Positions 1 through 11,135 of a DNA stretch of 54,220 nt are shown here, in pieces. Within the stretch, counting starts at the first letter, position 1. Every line of letters begins with the position of its first letter. The notes beneath the pieces were generated by a model. The model was not told where the DNA came from. It searched no databases and saw only the letters and a list, made by a program, of their open reading frames with translations. A program made the position numbers and the translations under genes. The DNA comes from Micractinium sp. NFX-FRZ (lineage: Eukaryota; Chlorophyta; Trebouxiophyceae; Chlorellales; Chlorellaceae): the NCBI GenBank assembly GCA_029339195.1, contig JAPTJF010000429.1, positions 1 through 54,220 of the forward strand. The letters run 5' to 3'.

Positions 1-2648
1 CATTAGTGCCCCACTGTAACTTGGGTGGGGCACAACACTGTGCCGACCGCCCCCTACCGACAGCAGCAGCAGAGAACTTGTACTTGTACTTGTACTTGTG
101 CTTGTACCTGTACTTGTACTTGTCCAGCGGGAAGCCCTTGAACCGCAAATACTCGTCGGCAGCGTCCGCCCAGCCATTGAAGTCTGCAGGCAGGCCGGGA
201 GCGGGGCGCCCGAGTGGAGCGGGATGTGGCAGGCAGCGAGGGTTCAGGGCCGGGGCAGGACAGGGGGCAGCATGTGTTGAGGGGAGCGGCAGAGAGCGGC
301 ACGTGCAGAGGCACGGAGGAGGGCAAGAGGCGCCTGCCGGCTGCACGGCGGTGATGCTGCCGCTAAGAGGGCGGGCTTTGCCCAGGCTGGGTCCCTGAGC
401 CTCACCATCAAAGTCGCACTTGCTGAACGTCCAGCTCACGCCATTGCTGCAGGCACATGCATGGGGGCGCACCAGCAGGTTGGGAGCGGTGCGTGCCACG
501 GGGCGAGGCAGACTGGCGGGCAAGGCAGGCAGGAGCGTAGGTGGGCAGTGCGGCAGTGCGGCTGTGCGCCCGGAGCAGGGCCTTGATATGCATTTGACAG
601 CGGTGTCCACAGGCGGGGTGACACGCCTGCTGTGTTGGCAGTGCGGCTGTGCGCCCGGAGCAGGGCCTTGGGACAGCAGGAGGGCAGCCCGCAGCAGAGG
701 CCCACCCTCAGCGCCTCCCAAACACTCTGTGCAGCCCGCCCACCCATGCAGCACTGGTGCCCCCTCCACTCCCCTCGCCCCGGAGGTGGCGCCCACCCAC
801 TGCATGCCTGATCAGGGCGGCCGCACGCCGTCCCCCCATGACCGCACTGTTTCACCAGCTCGGGGAGCCAGCACCCACCAAACACGACCCCACCACCACC
901 AGTGCCAGGCACTTGTGCGCTCGCTGGGTGAACGGGCCGGGCCGCCAGCACCACGACACCACCACCGCACACTGGCCCCACGCCGGGCTCACTTGGTTCC
1001 CGAGCAGGGCAGCTTCACGGTGTCGGCCACCGCGCTGTTCCCTGTCGTCAGCAGGCTCTTCATGAAGCTGCACTTGTTGAAGGTGGAGCCCAGAGTCACC
1101 TTGCGGCTCAGCTCGCTGAACACCATGGCCTTGACAGCCTGGATGTTGACCTTGGGCAGGGCGGTGCCGGGGCAGGCCTGCTGGGTGGTGGGGTCGATAC
1201 CCGCGACTGCAGGCAGCAGGGGGCGGGGAGGAGGGGGCGTCAGCGGGCAGGCGGGGCGAGGGGAGGGCGGGGGGGGCAGGCGGAGGGCTGGGAGGGAGGG
1301 GTGCCGCGGGGAGGGGCAGGGTTGCGCAGTGGGCCGGTGGCAGCAGCTCCGCAACGGGCGTGGGCGCTGCCACGCTCTGCAGGCCCCGCGCCGCCTGGCG
1401 ACACAGTGCAGCGGCGCTCGGCACCACAACCAGCACACCCCATGCCATTCCAGGCTGGCTTGAAATGCTCACAGTCATGCTGGCATATGGCATATGGGTG
1501 CTGGCACAACACCACACAACACGCCCGCCTCGCCGGCCAGCACGTGGGAGCCCAGCACCCAGCCACATCACACCCAGGTCGGCCCAACACCACCCACTGA
1601 CTTGGGATGATGGCGGTCGTGATGGCCGGGGTGGACACATCATTGAACACGACCTTCTTGTCCACAGCGGCAGTGGCCACGCCGCCGCTGACGGCAGCTG
1701 CTGCCACCGCTGCCTCGGCGACCTCTCCCAGGTGGCGGGCGGAGATGTGATCAATGGGGACCTCTGCCAGGCGGCCTGCGGGCGGGCGGGCGGGCGGGCG
1801 GGCAGGCGAGCAGGCACGTTGTGGTTGAAGGGGCAAAGTAGTTGGTCATGCGCACACAGCGTCGAGATGGGCAATACGAGCGGGGCGGAGGGGAAAAGCG
1901 CCGCCTTGGGGGCTGTCCGTGGTTGCAGCAGCAAGCGGAAGCAGCAGCACAACAGCAGAGCGCTCCACATGCCAGCGCCGCTTGCACGCCCCCGCGCGGC
2001 CGCGCCGTCCCAGGCCCCGGTGCTGCTGCTCACGTTCCGTCCGCATTTTAGGCTTCGTTCCGTTGCCTGGCACCGTCTGGATGCCAGTCCCCACGAAGCA
2101 GTATGTCGACTCGGCGCGAGTGAAGCCGCTGACGGCGCGCACGCCGCCCGCACCGCGGCTCAGCCAGACGCCCTGCACATTGACCTGCTGCCCCGAGCGG
2201 ACATTAGCGAAGTCTGTCTGGTTGCTCTCCAGGATCAGCACGTTCTCTCCGTGGACGGTCTTCAGCTTCAGCCACCTATAAAGGCAAAGGGGAGGGCGCG
2301 TCGTCGGCGGGCGGGGGGAGGCTTGCGCCCTCCTGAGGGGATGCTTTTCCCAATGCAACCCCCTTTGAGGCCTCACCTTTTGGAGGGCTCTCCCCTCTTG
2401 TCTTGCGTCACGATAACCGCCTTGCCTGCGGAGGGCGACAGCGGGGGCCGCGTGGGCTGTGGGGGCTGCCGGTCGGCTGTCACAGCGCCGCCGTCCTTGC
2501 AGCGGCCCCGATAAAGCTCACCTGTGACCGTCCTTATCTTCGGAGTATGTAGGTGCAGGCGGCTGGCCGCGGCAGGGCGCAGAGGCCCCGCGCAGAACAG
2601 CAGTGCCACCAGCAGCGTCGTCAGAGTGTTAGTCGGAATTTGAAGCAT
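1..2648 (-). CDS. Gametolysin-like (peptidase M11) secreted metalloprotease, N-terminal part, cut by window edge
   Basis: Phase-consistent exons on the minus strand: 2648-2377, 2275-2034, 1775-1602, 1206-993, 446-406 and 183-about 108; the rest lies beyond base 1. The start is an ATG followed by a signal-peptide-like stretch (MLQIPTNTLTTLLVALLFCA) ending near PAAA; a second in-frame ATG lies 48 bases upstream. The prodomain-like part has GENVLILESNQTDFANVRSG and VNVQGVWL. Further on come TFNKCSFMKSLLTTGNSAV, KLPCSGT, KCDFDDFNGWADAADEYL and DKYKYR. The spaced cysteines and the CS(F)...L..(N)...PC.G pattern match volvocine/chlorophyte gametolysins (M11), which digest cell-wall hydroxyproline-rich glycoproteins. 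The catalytic zinc motif HExxH should lie further left and is not seen, so activity cannot be judged. The donor of exon 2 is chosen as GTGAGC because it keeps frame with exon 3; a GC donor upstream is possible. Confidence 0.72.
62..124. repeat. Hexanucleotide repeat (TGTACT-type) over the last visible exon junction of the M11 gene
   Basis: About seven copies of a tgtact/tgtgct/tgtacc hexamer. On the minus strand they read Lys-Tyr dipeptides and also contain a good donor (CAG|GTACAAG) at 108/107, so the repeat sits across the likely end of the exon beginning at 183. Confidence 0.8.
552..670. repeat. 34-bp direct repeat inside an intron of the M11 gene
   Basis: The string beginning ggcagtgcggctgtgcgccc and ending gggccttg occurs at 552-585 and again at 637-670, 85 bases apart, inside the intron between exons 446-406 and 1206-993. 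It lies outside coding sequence. Confidence 0.85.
1782..1806. repeat. (GCGG)n tetranucleotide repeat in an M11 gene intron
   Basis: Uninterrupted gcgg/cggg units just upstream (in gene sense) of the acceptor at 1775. Similar short G/C-rich arrays occur in many introns of this window. Confidence 0.7.
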
Positions 2649-3560
2649 TGGGAGTGCATGTAAGAGTGGGCTGAAGCTTCGGCGGGCACTGAGCATCGCA
2701 AATTTCCCGCTCCGCCAGGTGCCCGGCCAGGCAGCGGCCACCACGGCACTGCCACGGCAGGACCATCGGAAGATGAACTCCGCTCTTTCACGACGCACGT
2801 GTGTCTACAATGCAGCAGCATTGCGGATTTCCATTTCCATGCATCGAATGAGCACTCGGCGTGCGCTCTAGAAGAACCTGTACCTGACAGAGACACAACC
2901 AGCGGGATACCTGCAGTTAATACCAGCACCGCGCCTGCCTGCTGCGTTTCCCTTCGGTCCAAGCCTCTGGGAGGCGGGTAAATTGGCGCGAGGCGCTGCC
3001 GGGGCCTCCACACGGTGGCTTCTTGTACCCCACCCATGGGCCAGCTGCTGAAAGCGGCGGCAGGGGGGTGGGCGGTGCCTCACCTGCCCAGGTGAGGCAG
3101 GTGGCAGGAAGGCCCAGCAGTGAGGCATAGAGGGCAGCTTTCTGAAAACGCAATTGCCTTTCAAGTTACTTGAAGGACCCCTCACCTGCGACACTTTGTG
3201 CTGCCAGCCAAGACGCAGGCGTTGCGGCCTGTGTGCTGCCGTCCTCCTCGTCACCCACGGCCGCCTCCCCTCCACTGCGAAGCCGGCAAAATCACCATGC
3301 ACGGCAGCAGTGCTGCAAATGACGGCAGCGCCTGCACCCTTGCACTGCTGCCCGCCCTGCCTCATGCATGCACCGTGCCCACGGACCCGTCCGCCTGCCT
3401 GTGCCGTCACGCCTGCTGCCTTTGGCAAGAGCGACACGCACTAACACGCACGCCCTTCCAAAGAGCCAGCACTGGATGACTCCCATACCCTGCCTTCCAG
3501 ACACCCTGCCTCCCCTCCATCTCCCATTCTACGCTCTCCCTGATTGATGTGGGGCAGCTC
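2649..3560. other. Intergenic: promoter side of the M11 gene and distal 3' flank of the next gene
   Basis: No exon chain could be built on either strand. Only short frames without start, splice or homology support are seen. Transcription of the M11 gene must begin here; I recognise no TATA box or other core element. Confidence 0.5.
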
Positions 3561-3561
3561 T

Positions 3562-3567
3562 TACAAT
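3562..3567 (-). terminator. Candidate TGTAA poly(A) signal
   Basis: Minus-strand TGTAA about 400 bases past the stop of the Cys-rich secreted protein gene. TGTAA is the usual green-algal polyadenylation signal. Confidence 0.45.
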
Positions 3568-3965
3568 CTGAGTGTTGCTGGCGGCACGCCTGCTGGCTGC
3601 GGGCCGCTGTGGCCATGACCTCTGACCCGTGTGCCTCAGCGGTGTAACAGTTGGTCAGTGCTGCAATTGATCGACTGCAGAGCGGGGGGCGCTCATGGAA
3701 TGCGTGGGAGGCCAGGCCAAGTCGTCCGCGCAGTGTGGGCCGCATGGCAAGAAACCGGTGAGGGGGCGGGGTGATGTAGCGCATGCGTTGATCAGCACTG
3801 GTTCAGCACTGGTGAAGGTGGAGCGGATGAATCCACGCAAGGGGATAGTGAGGCTCGGCTGGCGAGGGGTGTGGGTGATGGGTGGGAGGGTGCAGGCAGT
3901 GCGAGGGCACTGCTCGTTGGCGGCCCGCCGCAGTCTGCCACCAGCGGCGCATCTTCCATGCTGGG

Positions 3966-6900
3966 TCACTTGTATCCTGCAGCGCAACAGCACCCAAGAA
4001 TGTCACATAAGCCCAACGATCACTGCATCGGTATCCCGTGCGCTCAGGCCTGGCGGCTGCCCCACCCCCAGCAGACGCCTCACCATCGGCCTGCCCCTCC
4101 CTGCTCAGCATGGCATGCACTGGAGGCTGCACGCACACACATGGCACCCCTGCCCGCCCATGCTGCCCATGCCTGTGCGGCAGCACGCACCAGCCAGCTT
4201 GATTGTCACCATCTGGGGCTCCGTTTCCTCCGGAATGATGACATCGCCGGCAGCCCAGGTTGGGTAGGTGATGAGCAGCATGTCCCTGCGGGGGGGGCGC
4301 AACGGCAGGTGGGACGCGACATTGCTTGGGGTGAGGGGTGATCACGATGGGGCGGCAGCTGGCGCAGGCTCCTGCCAAGCGCTGCCGCCCTGCCAGGTTG
4401 CAGGGCTGCAGACTGGCACATGCGCTAGGTGGGTGCAGGGCGGTGCCTGATGCCTGCTTGTCTACAGACGCCCTGCCCTGCTGTGAGCATTGCATATCAC
4501 ACATGCCTCAGTGAGCCCGCTGTGGCTGAGAAGGGGCCCAAGCAGCGCTCCCGGCCAAGCACAGACCCCCCGCCTGCCCACGCTCAAGCGGTGCTGCCAT
4601 TATGTCATGCATGCCGGGTGAACACGGCTCTCAGCAGGGCCCCGTGCTCACTTGGGAGTCTTGACTCTCCAATCGCCCCAGCAGTGCTTCCAGTAGCACA
4701 CCGTGGGCAGGTACCCCGGGGTGTCGAGGGCATACGAGTAGTCACAGACTGCAGCAGGGGGGGCAAGGGAGGCGAGGGGGCACAGGGGCAGGGGCGGGGA
4801 GGTAAGAGGTGGGGGCATTGGCGGCGCGGCAGCAGGCAGCTTGCGCTGTTCCGGCCTGGAGCGTACGCGTTTAGGCGGCAGCACACTGCGCGGGGGATCA
4901 AAGGAGGAGGGTGCGCAGACGTGCGTCGAGGGCCGTGCAGTGCTCGCACGCTGCAGATCGGAGGGCGAGTGTCGGCGGGGACGGACCACGCATGCACACA
5001 CGCACACACACGTCCCTCTCACCAGGCTTGTTTTCGGCGCGGCAGATGCCTGCAACCACGCTCTCCGGCGCCACCAGCACCAGCAGCTGCTTCTCTGCTG
5101 CCGTGATCTCCCACTTGAAGCGCTTCAGCCCTGCGGGCAGGGCGGGCGGGCAGGCAGGGGTGGCGGCCCGAGCATGCAGTGATGGCGGCTCGCCCTCCTC
5201 CTCCTGCTTCCGCCCTCACTCTTGGGCCGTCATCTGCACACACACACACACACACAGCCTACACACAGCCACACAGCCCACCCCGGCCACCTTCCCCCCA
5301 CCTTCCATGTAGAAGGCCTTCTCCCGGTAGCCGTTGAGCGGTGCCGATGGGAAGAAGAGGGGCAGGCCGGGCTGGGCCATGGGGAATGTCCCCTCGTAGC
5401 GCACCACAGAATCAGGCTTGCGCCCTGTCTGGCAGGGGTGCACTGCATGCGGCGGCACATGGGGGCGGGGGCGGGGGCGGGGCAAGGCTGCTGGTGGCAG
5501 AGGCACCAGTGGGTGTGCAAGCACACCTCAAGGATCAAGAGCATTGACAGGCCGTGCTGCAAGGGGCTGGCAGGGCAGGGAAGTCGAGGGCTGGGCTGCG
5601 CTGCATACGAGATCTGCCCCTGCCGGCGTGTGGTGCCTGCGGCAAAGGGGCGCAGCGAGGCGGTGCGGCCCTCTCCTCCCCTGTTCAGAACCTGTTGGGA
5701 CAGGTGCGAGCAATTAGTGCAACCCTGACAAAGGACGATGGGCTCACATGTGAGCACGACTTTATACTTGAAAGGCGGGTTGGCGCCCACGCAGTTGCGG
5801 CCGCCGCGCGCGAGGCAGGCCTGGTTGGCGGGGCTGTTCAGCCCGGCAAACATGCGCCCGTTCTGCAGGGGGAGGAGGGGCAGCAGGCTGGGGCAGGCGA
5901 GTGAGCGGTGCGTGGGGCGGGGTGAACCTGGCAGTGTGGTGTGCGGGGGGGGGGGGTGCTGCCGGGCATGCCGCGTCAGTGCAAAGCTGGCGCAGCTTGC
6001 ACAGCATGGCACAACACAGCACAGCATGGCACAGCACAGCGTGGCGCACCGTGGTCCAGATGTCTCGCTGCGAGATGGCCCACTGTATGTCTGGCGTGTG
6101 GTAGAAGCGCAGGGAGCACTTTGTGTTTGGCGCTTGGACTACGCAGCTTGTCTCTGGGCGCCACCCCAGCGGGATGGGCTTGCCTTTGACAAGCTCCCCA
6201 TCCCCGTAGCTCGTAAAGTAGACGGCTTCGTAGCCTTTGGAGGTCACCGTGTACTCCCGCGTCACGCTGCAGATGCTTTGGTCTGGGCGGAGGGTTTGCG
6301 GGCAGGCAGCGGGCAGGAGGGCGGGGAGTGTGGGCAGACACGGGAGTTCCGGGTGGGTAGGAGCACCCTCAGAGCAAGCAGCAGGCGGGCAGGCGGAGCA
6401 GCGCTGCATGTGCTGGAGGGCGGGATGCAGGGTAGCCACAGGGACCAGCCAGCCACTCACCGACGCGCGAGGCAAAGTTGAAGGGGACATTAACCCCTGC
6501 AGAACAGGGTGAGTGAGGAAAGGGATGCATGCAGCATGCTTGGTGGGATGGGTTGCACGGGGCATTGGGCGAGTCACGATGCGCGCGCCTGCATGGAACC
6601 AGCACGTCTCCACCATGCAACTCATCACGGCGCCACCGCCACCCTGCCACCCTGCCACCCTGCCACTGCTGGTGCTGCTGCTGGGGCTGCTTGTGCTGAC
6701 TCCATTGCTGCTGCCCCACGAGAACAGCGGTTGCTCGCTGCAGTTGTGGCGGCTGGGAAGGAGCTGAGCACGGCGGCACAGCATGTGCAGCGGGCAGCGC
6801 GGCGCACCCAGCGTGAAGTTGAGAGTGCGCGTTGTTTCGCCAAACACATTGGGCTCCAACCATGTGCACGACTCGACGTCTGAAATGGGGGGTGGAGGCG

Positions 6901-7838
6901 GGGTGAGCTGGACAAGTGTTTGCCTGCCTTACCACTGAGCACCGAGCACAGTGCGCTGCAGCGCACTGACCCACCCGCCCGCGTGTGGAAGGGCGCTTTG
7001 GGTGCACCCCTCTGCTGTTACATTTCGGCGCCCGCCGCCACTACCGCCGCTCACAACAGGCGGGCATGCATGCTCCACGCCCCGCCCACCCACCCAAGCC
7101 ATTGTTCCAGGTCTGCGCTACGGCTGCCAGGCAGCTCTGCTTGGTGACGTGGCGCTCGCAGGACTGGCACTCCCGCTTCCGGTCGGGCGTCAGCAGCGGG
7201 TCGTCACACGTTTTGGGCAGCGTGGTTGCAACGTTGTAGTAAATGTCGGTGACGACATAGTCCGCAGAGTTGAGACCGGTCCAACTGCGGGGTGGCGGCA
7301 GAGGAGCAGAAAGAGATGTTGGTGCTCACGGGGGGAGGGTGAGTGGCGTGGCGGCCGAGGCGGTACTGCCTCCTGGCATGGTGCCCGCTGAGACAGCTGC
7401 GCCAGCAAGGGTTTGGCGGGCGGGGCAGCCCAGCTGTGCAGTTGACGTATGCAATGACGGTGCAACGCAGGGATGGTGCATGTGCTGGTTGTGGGTTGTG
7501 TTGCAGAGCATGCGTGTGCCCGCTGCTGCCAGGCTACCCGCGTGCCCTGCCAGGCAGCTACCACTGCCGGGGCCGTGCATTGGGCTCCCATCCGGCCGGC
7601 GGCCCTTCGGTTCATAAGTTGGCATGGAAAGAGGGTCCAGGCAGACGCGTGCGCCAAGCCAGTGGCTGCCCGGTGGCCAGCACCCGCGCCCCAACTTGAC
7701 CGCGCTGGACGCTGCGGCGGCTCACATACAGCGTGGGGTTATGGGGGTCCAGGTGGGGCGCTGCCGGAATCCGCGCGCTGACTGGAACGCGAGCGCCACC
7801 AGGAGGAGTGCCGCAGTTCGGGGGCCAGGAGGGCTCAT
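3966..7838 (-). CDS. Secreted Cys-rich protein of unknown family, 11 exons
   Basis: Minus-strand exons: 7838-7726, 7284-7094, 6879-6808, 6496-6461, 6282-6050, 5862-5748, 5424-5302, 5130-5023, 4748-4652, 4285-4191 and an 11-base last exon 3976-3966. They sum to 1194 bases, 397 residues, with every phase matching. The protein opens with a clear signal peptide (MSPPGPRTAALLLVALAFQS, then ARG). The rest is about 370 residues with some 17 cysteines. Recognisable blocks are CQSCERHVTKQSC, YTVTSKGYEAVYFTSYGDGE, WAISQRDIWTT, YEGTFPMAQPGLPLFFPSAP, WEITAAEKQLLVLVAPESVV, VCYWKHCWGDW and DVIIPEETEPQMVTIK. There is no membrane segment after the signal peptide, so it is probably secreted. I recognise no enzyme motif or named family; the Cys content suggests an extracellular disulfide-bonded protein. 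Confidence 0.7.
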
Positions 7839-8599
7839 GCCGGCTTCGAATTGGCCAGGAAAGGGTATGGAACCGTGAGGTAGCGGTGATACCCGCACCT
7901 GTGCGCGGCTTCAAGACCGGGCTTGCCAGCCTGTCGCCGCCCAGGCCAGGCGGGTCCGCCGCGGTGAGGTTTAATATGCACCCGATCCTGCACAGTGTGC
8001 AACTCTGAACGATCCTCTTCCACACTTAATGGAATCATGGAGTTCTTCAATAATTGTCTGGAATGGATGCGTTCAGCAGGTAGCGCGGCGGCAGCAGCAC
8101 TGCCGGGCAGGCTCGTACCGGCGCAGCGCCTCCCCTGTCCATGTCTATGGTGTTCGCACCTGTCATGATTTTCCCTGTCGATACGACTATAACACGCCTT
8201 GCTTACATAGTTTAACAAACCATTTTCCCTGTGGGGCTTGGTGGCAACAGAAGTTGGCATTCACTTTGCGCCGGCAACAGCGCCAGCTGGCACCGCCCCT
8301 TCCATCACGAGCAACCGAGCAACCAACACATGAGGAAGCCCCTATTAAGAGATTTTTTAGAGGATAGCGTGTTGCACAATTGGCGCATAGGCACTGGGTT
8401 GCCGGCACTGTCTGCTCAGTTGGGACGGCGCTGGAGCCGGCACAACCACAAAGAAGCGCAGGCAGCATACCAGCAAAGCAATCAGGCAGGAAGCGCGCAG
8501 CGAAGCGGCCCAACAACGAGGCAACGAGTGCGGTTGCGACGGCGCGCGGGCAGCGTTGGCAGCAGTGGCGGCGGTGGCAGCAGCTCATCGCAGCTCACC
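7839..8599. promoter_or_regulatory. Divergent intergenic region between the Cys-rich protein gene (-) and the first DMT gene (+)
   Basis: About 760 bases between two opposed start codons. It should hold both promoters and 5' UTRs. The right half (about 8440-8600) is open in the frame of the DMT gene, but the best start context (CACCATGG) is at 8600. No sharp core-promoter motif was recognised. Confidence 0.4.
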
Positions 8600-10919
8600 A
8601 TGGTAGCCCTTGCCGGGCACAACGTGCAGCTGGAGCCCACCACTGCTGGTCTCCTCTGCCAGTTTGTCTCCAGCATAACCTTTGGCTGCATGGCGGTGGT
8701 CGTCAAGTTTGCAGGCCAAGCGGTGAGCTTGCTATGTGATTGCGGTGTGCTCCGCTGGTATGTTCTTGGAGCGTTGCTCAGGTCCTTGTCAATGCAGCCA
8801 CACTGCTGCCCGCTCCCCAGCATGTCATACTTTGCTTAAATGTACGCCTTGGAATGGCCCCCAAACGCTCACATCTGTCACAGGGGGTGCCTGTGATGGA
8901 GATTGTGCTAGCCCGCTCCCTCATCCTGCTGGCCATGTCAGCCGCCATGCTGGCGCGACGGGGCGAGCCACAAGCCTGGCCATGGCGCAGCGACAGGTGG
9001 GCCGGCGGCAGCAGCGCCAGAGGCTTCTGATGCTGCTGCTGCTGCTCCTGCTCCTTAAGTATGCTGCAGCTGCTGCTGCTGCGCCACACATACTGACGCT
9101 GCCGCTGCTGCACACATGCTGCTGCTGTTGCTGCTGACGAGCGCAGCACACTGTGCATGACCTTGTGTGCATACACAACAAATGCTGCGCTGCCCGCTGT
9201 GCCGAGCGCCCCTCCTCTCTCAACCCCCACTAACTCCGCCTGCCCTGCCCCGCCCTGCCCTGTGCAGGCGCTGGATGCTGCTCCTGCGCGGCTTCTTTGG
9301 CATGGGCGGCATCACCTGCATGTATTGGGCCCTGCAGCTCATGCCCCTGACCGACGTCATCGTCCTGGGCTTCCTGGCGCCTGTGCTGGTGGCGGTGGCG
9401 GCGCCCCTGCTGCTGGGGGAGCCCTCCAGTAGGGGCGTGCTGCTGGCCCTGCCACTGTGCGCGGCTGGCGTGATGCTGGTGACGCAGCCCAGCTTCCTGT
9501 TTGGCAGCGGCAGCGGCGGCGGGACGCTCAGCGCCAAGGGAGTGGCGGTCAGCATCGGCCAGGTGCGACGAGATGCGTGCTGTGGGTGCTGTGCGTGCTG
9601 TGGGTGCTGTGCGTGCTGTGCGTGTCACTTGTGTGCCACCCCTGCCCCACTTGGCCGGGGCAGCAGGGCCTTCGCCGGCAAATTGATTGGCCCCTGCCTA
9701 GACGTGCGGTGCTCAGCGCTGCTGCTCACCTCCCCGCCTCCTATGCTGCCTCCTTCCCTTGCTCGGCGACGCAGCTCCCTGTTCTTCCTGCTCCCCCGCT
9801 CTGCTCCCACCCCTTCTGCCTCCTCCCCTGCTCTGCCCCCACCCGTTGTGCTTCCTGACACGCTCTGCCAGCACCCCTGCCGCACCCCAACCTGGCAGGC
9901 TGTGTCTGTGTCCGGCGCCAAGCTGACGGTGCGTGACCTGGGCAAGACGGAGCCGCTGGCCAGCATCGTCTTCTCCATGGCGGCTGTGTCGTCCATCGGT
10001 GCAGCGCTGCTCTGTGCGGTGCTGCCGCACCACTTTGCTCTTCCCGCCGACCCCCACGTGTGGGCACTGCTGGCGGCGGCGGGCGGGCTGGCGTGCGTGG
10101 TGCAGGTGCTGTCAACGCTGGCACTCAAGCTGTGCCCCGTGATGCCCCTCATCCTGATTTCGTATTGCCAGCGTGAGTACATCCTGCGGTGAGGCATGCG
10201 AGTGCGGGTGGGGGCTGGCACCTGGGCAGCCCGGGGCAGGGGGGTCATTAGGGGCCTGGCCTGGCTTTGAAGCGGCTGCTGCGTGCCACCGCTGCCACGT
10301 CTGCAGCGGCCGCCGCCACACACGTATCCAGTGCGTGCCCCCACTCCTGATGGTTTCCTGCGCTGCCAACCACTCGTTTCCTCCAAGCCCTCCGCTCCCT
10401 GCCACGACTTCGCCTCCCTGCTCCCTCGCCCCCTCCCCCCTGCCCGCAGTTGTGTGGGGCCTGCTGGCCGACCTGGCGCTGTTCCACCACCGCCCCTCGC
10501 CCCTCACCCTGCTGGGGGCCGCCCTGGTCTGCGCCGCCAGCCTCCTCGTTGCTGTGATGGAGGGGCGCAAAAGAGGCACCAACATGAGCAGCTCTAAAAG
10601 TGCCAGCGACAGCACCCACTTGCAAGCTCATGACAGCCAGAGTCAGTCGGATGATCTCAAGGTGAAGCACAGCGGCCCTGTTTCCTCCTCGGGTGCGGAC
10701 GTCACACCACAGCAGCAAACCGCCGGCGCTGGCGGCCGCAGCCAGCACGTGGGGCTGGAAATGCAACAGCACCCCGCCACATCAGCGTCGAATGGGGTGT
10801 GGGGCAGCCCTGCGGATCGACAGCAGCGCCGCCAGTGGGCAGCAGCAGGCCAGCCAGGTGGCAGGGGGCCCTCTGAAGAAGGTTCGGAAGAGCGGGCGCC
10901 GCTGGTGGGAGCTCAGTAG
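8600..10919 (+). CDS. EamA/DMT-type multi-pass transporter, copy 1
   Basis: Exons 8600-8722, 8884-8996, 9268-9562, 9899-10172 and 10450-10919 sum to 1275 bases (424 residues) in phase. The start has the context CACCATGG and aligns with the start of the neighbouring copy. Two halves of hydrophobic helices are typical of the drug/metabolite transporter superfamily: EIVLARSLILLAMSAAMLAR, RGFFGMGGITCMYWALQ, the motif LTDVIVLGFLAPVLVAVAAP-LLLGEP, then a second half ending VWGLLADLALFHHRPSPLTL and LLGAALVCAASLLVAVMEGR. It resembles SLC35G/EamA proteins, which exchange small metabolites across membranes; the substrate cannot be read. A hydrophilic Gln/Ser-rich tail of about 115 residues ends EERAPLVGAQ, a possible acidic dileucine-type sorting signal. 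Confidence 0.85.
9028..9136. repeat. CTG/CTGCTG-rich simple repeat in a DMT intron
   Basis: Interrupted runs of ctgctg between exons 2 and 3 of the first DMT gene. A second GTGCTGTG-type minisatellite follows at 9577-9625, just after the exon 3 donor. Confidence 0.7.
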
Positions 10920-11135
10920 CACCTCATGATACGCTATGCGCTTTTTATCATTGCATCAAAATAAATCCTCAACGAGTGTCACGTCCTGCAACGATCGATA
11001 ACGTCACTGCTGCAGCATCTGCTGGTGGGAGGGCATCCCAGCGGGCGTGGCGGCCCTGATGCGCTGGCGCCAGCACCTTGCCCTCAGGTCCCCTTCTGAC
11101 TCCGCCCGGAGGCCTATGTTGCCGATTTATCCGAC

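Noticed and set aside
6..398. Open frame on the plus strand at the left edge
   Set aside because: It is antisense to the M11 exons, starts at GTG and owes its length to the hexamer repeat and GC-rich codons.
3690..4270. Plus-strand frame opposite the end of the Cys-rich protein gene
   Set aside because: Overlaps the phase-consistent exon 4285-4191 and has no plausible composition or signal.
4990..5260. CA-rich stretches as possible telomere or centromere-type repeats
   Set aside because: Short (CA)n runs inside introns; no TTTAGGG/TTTTAGGG arrays anywhere.
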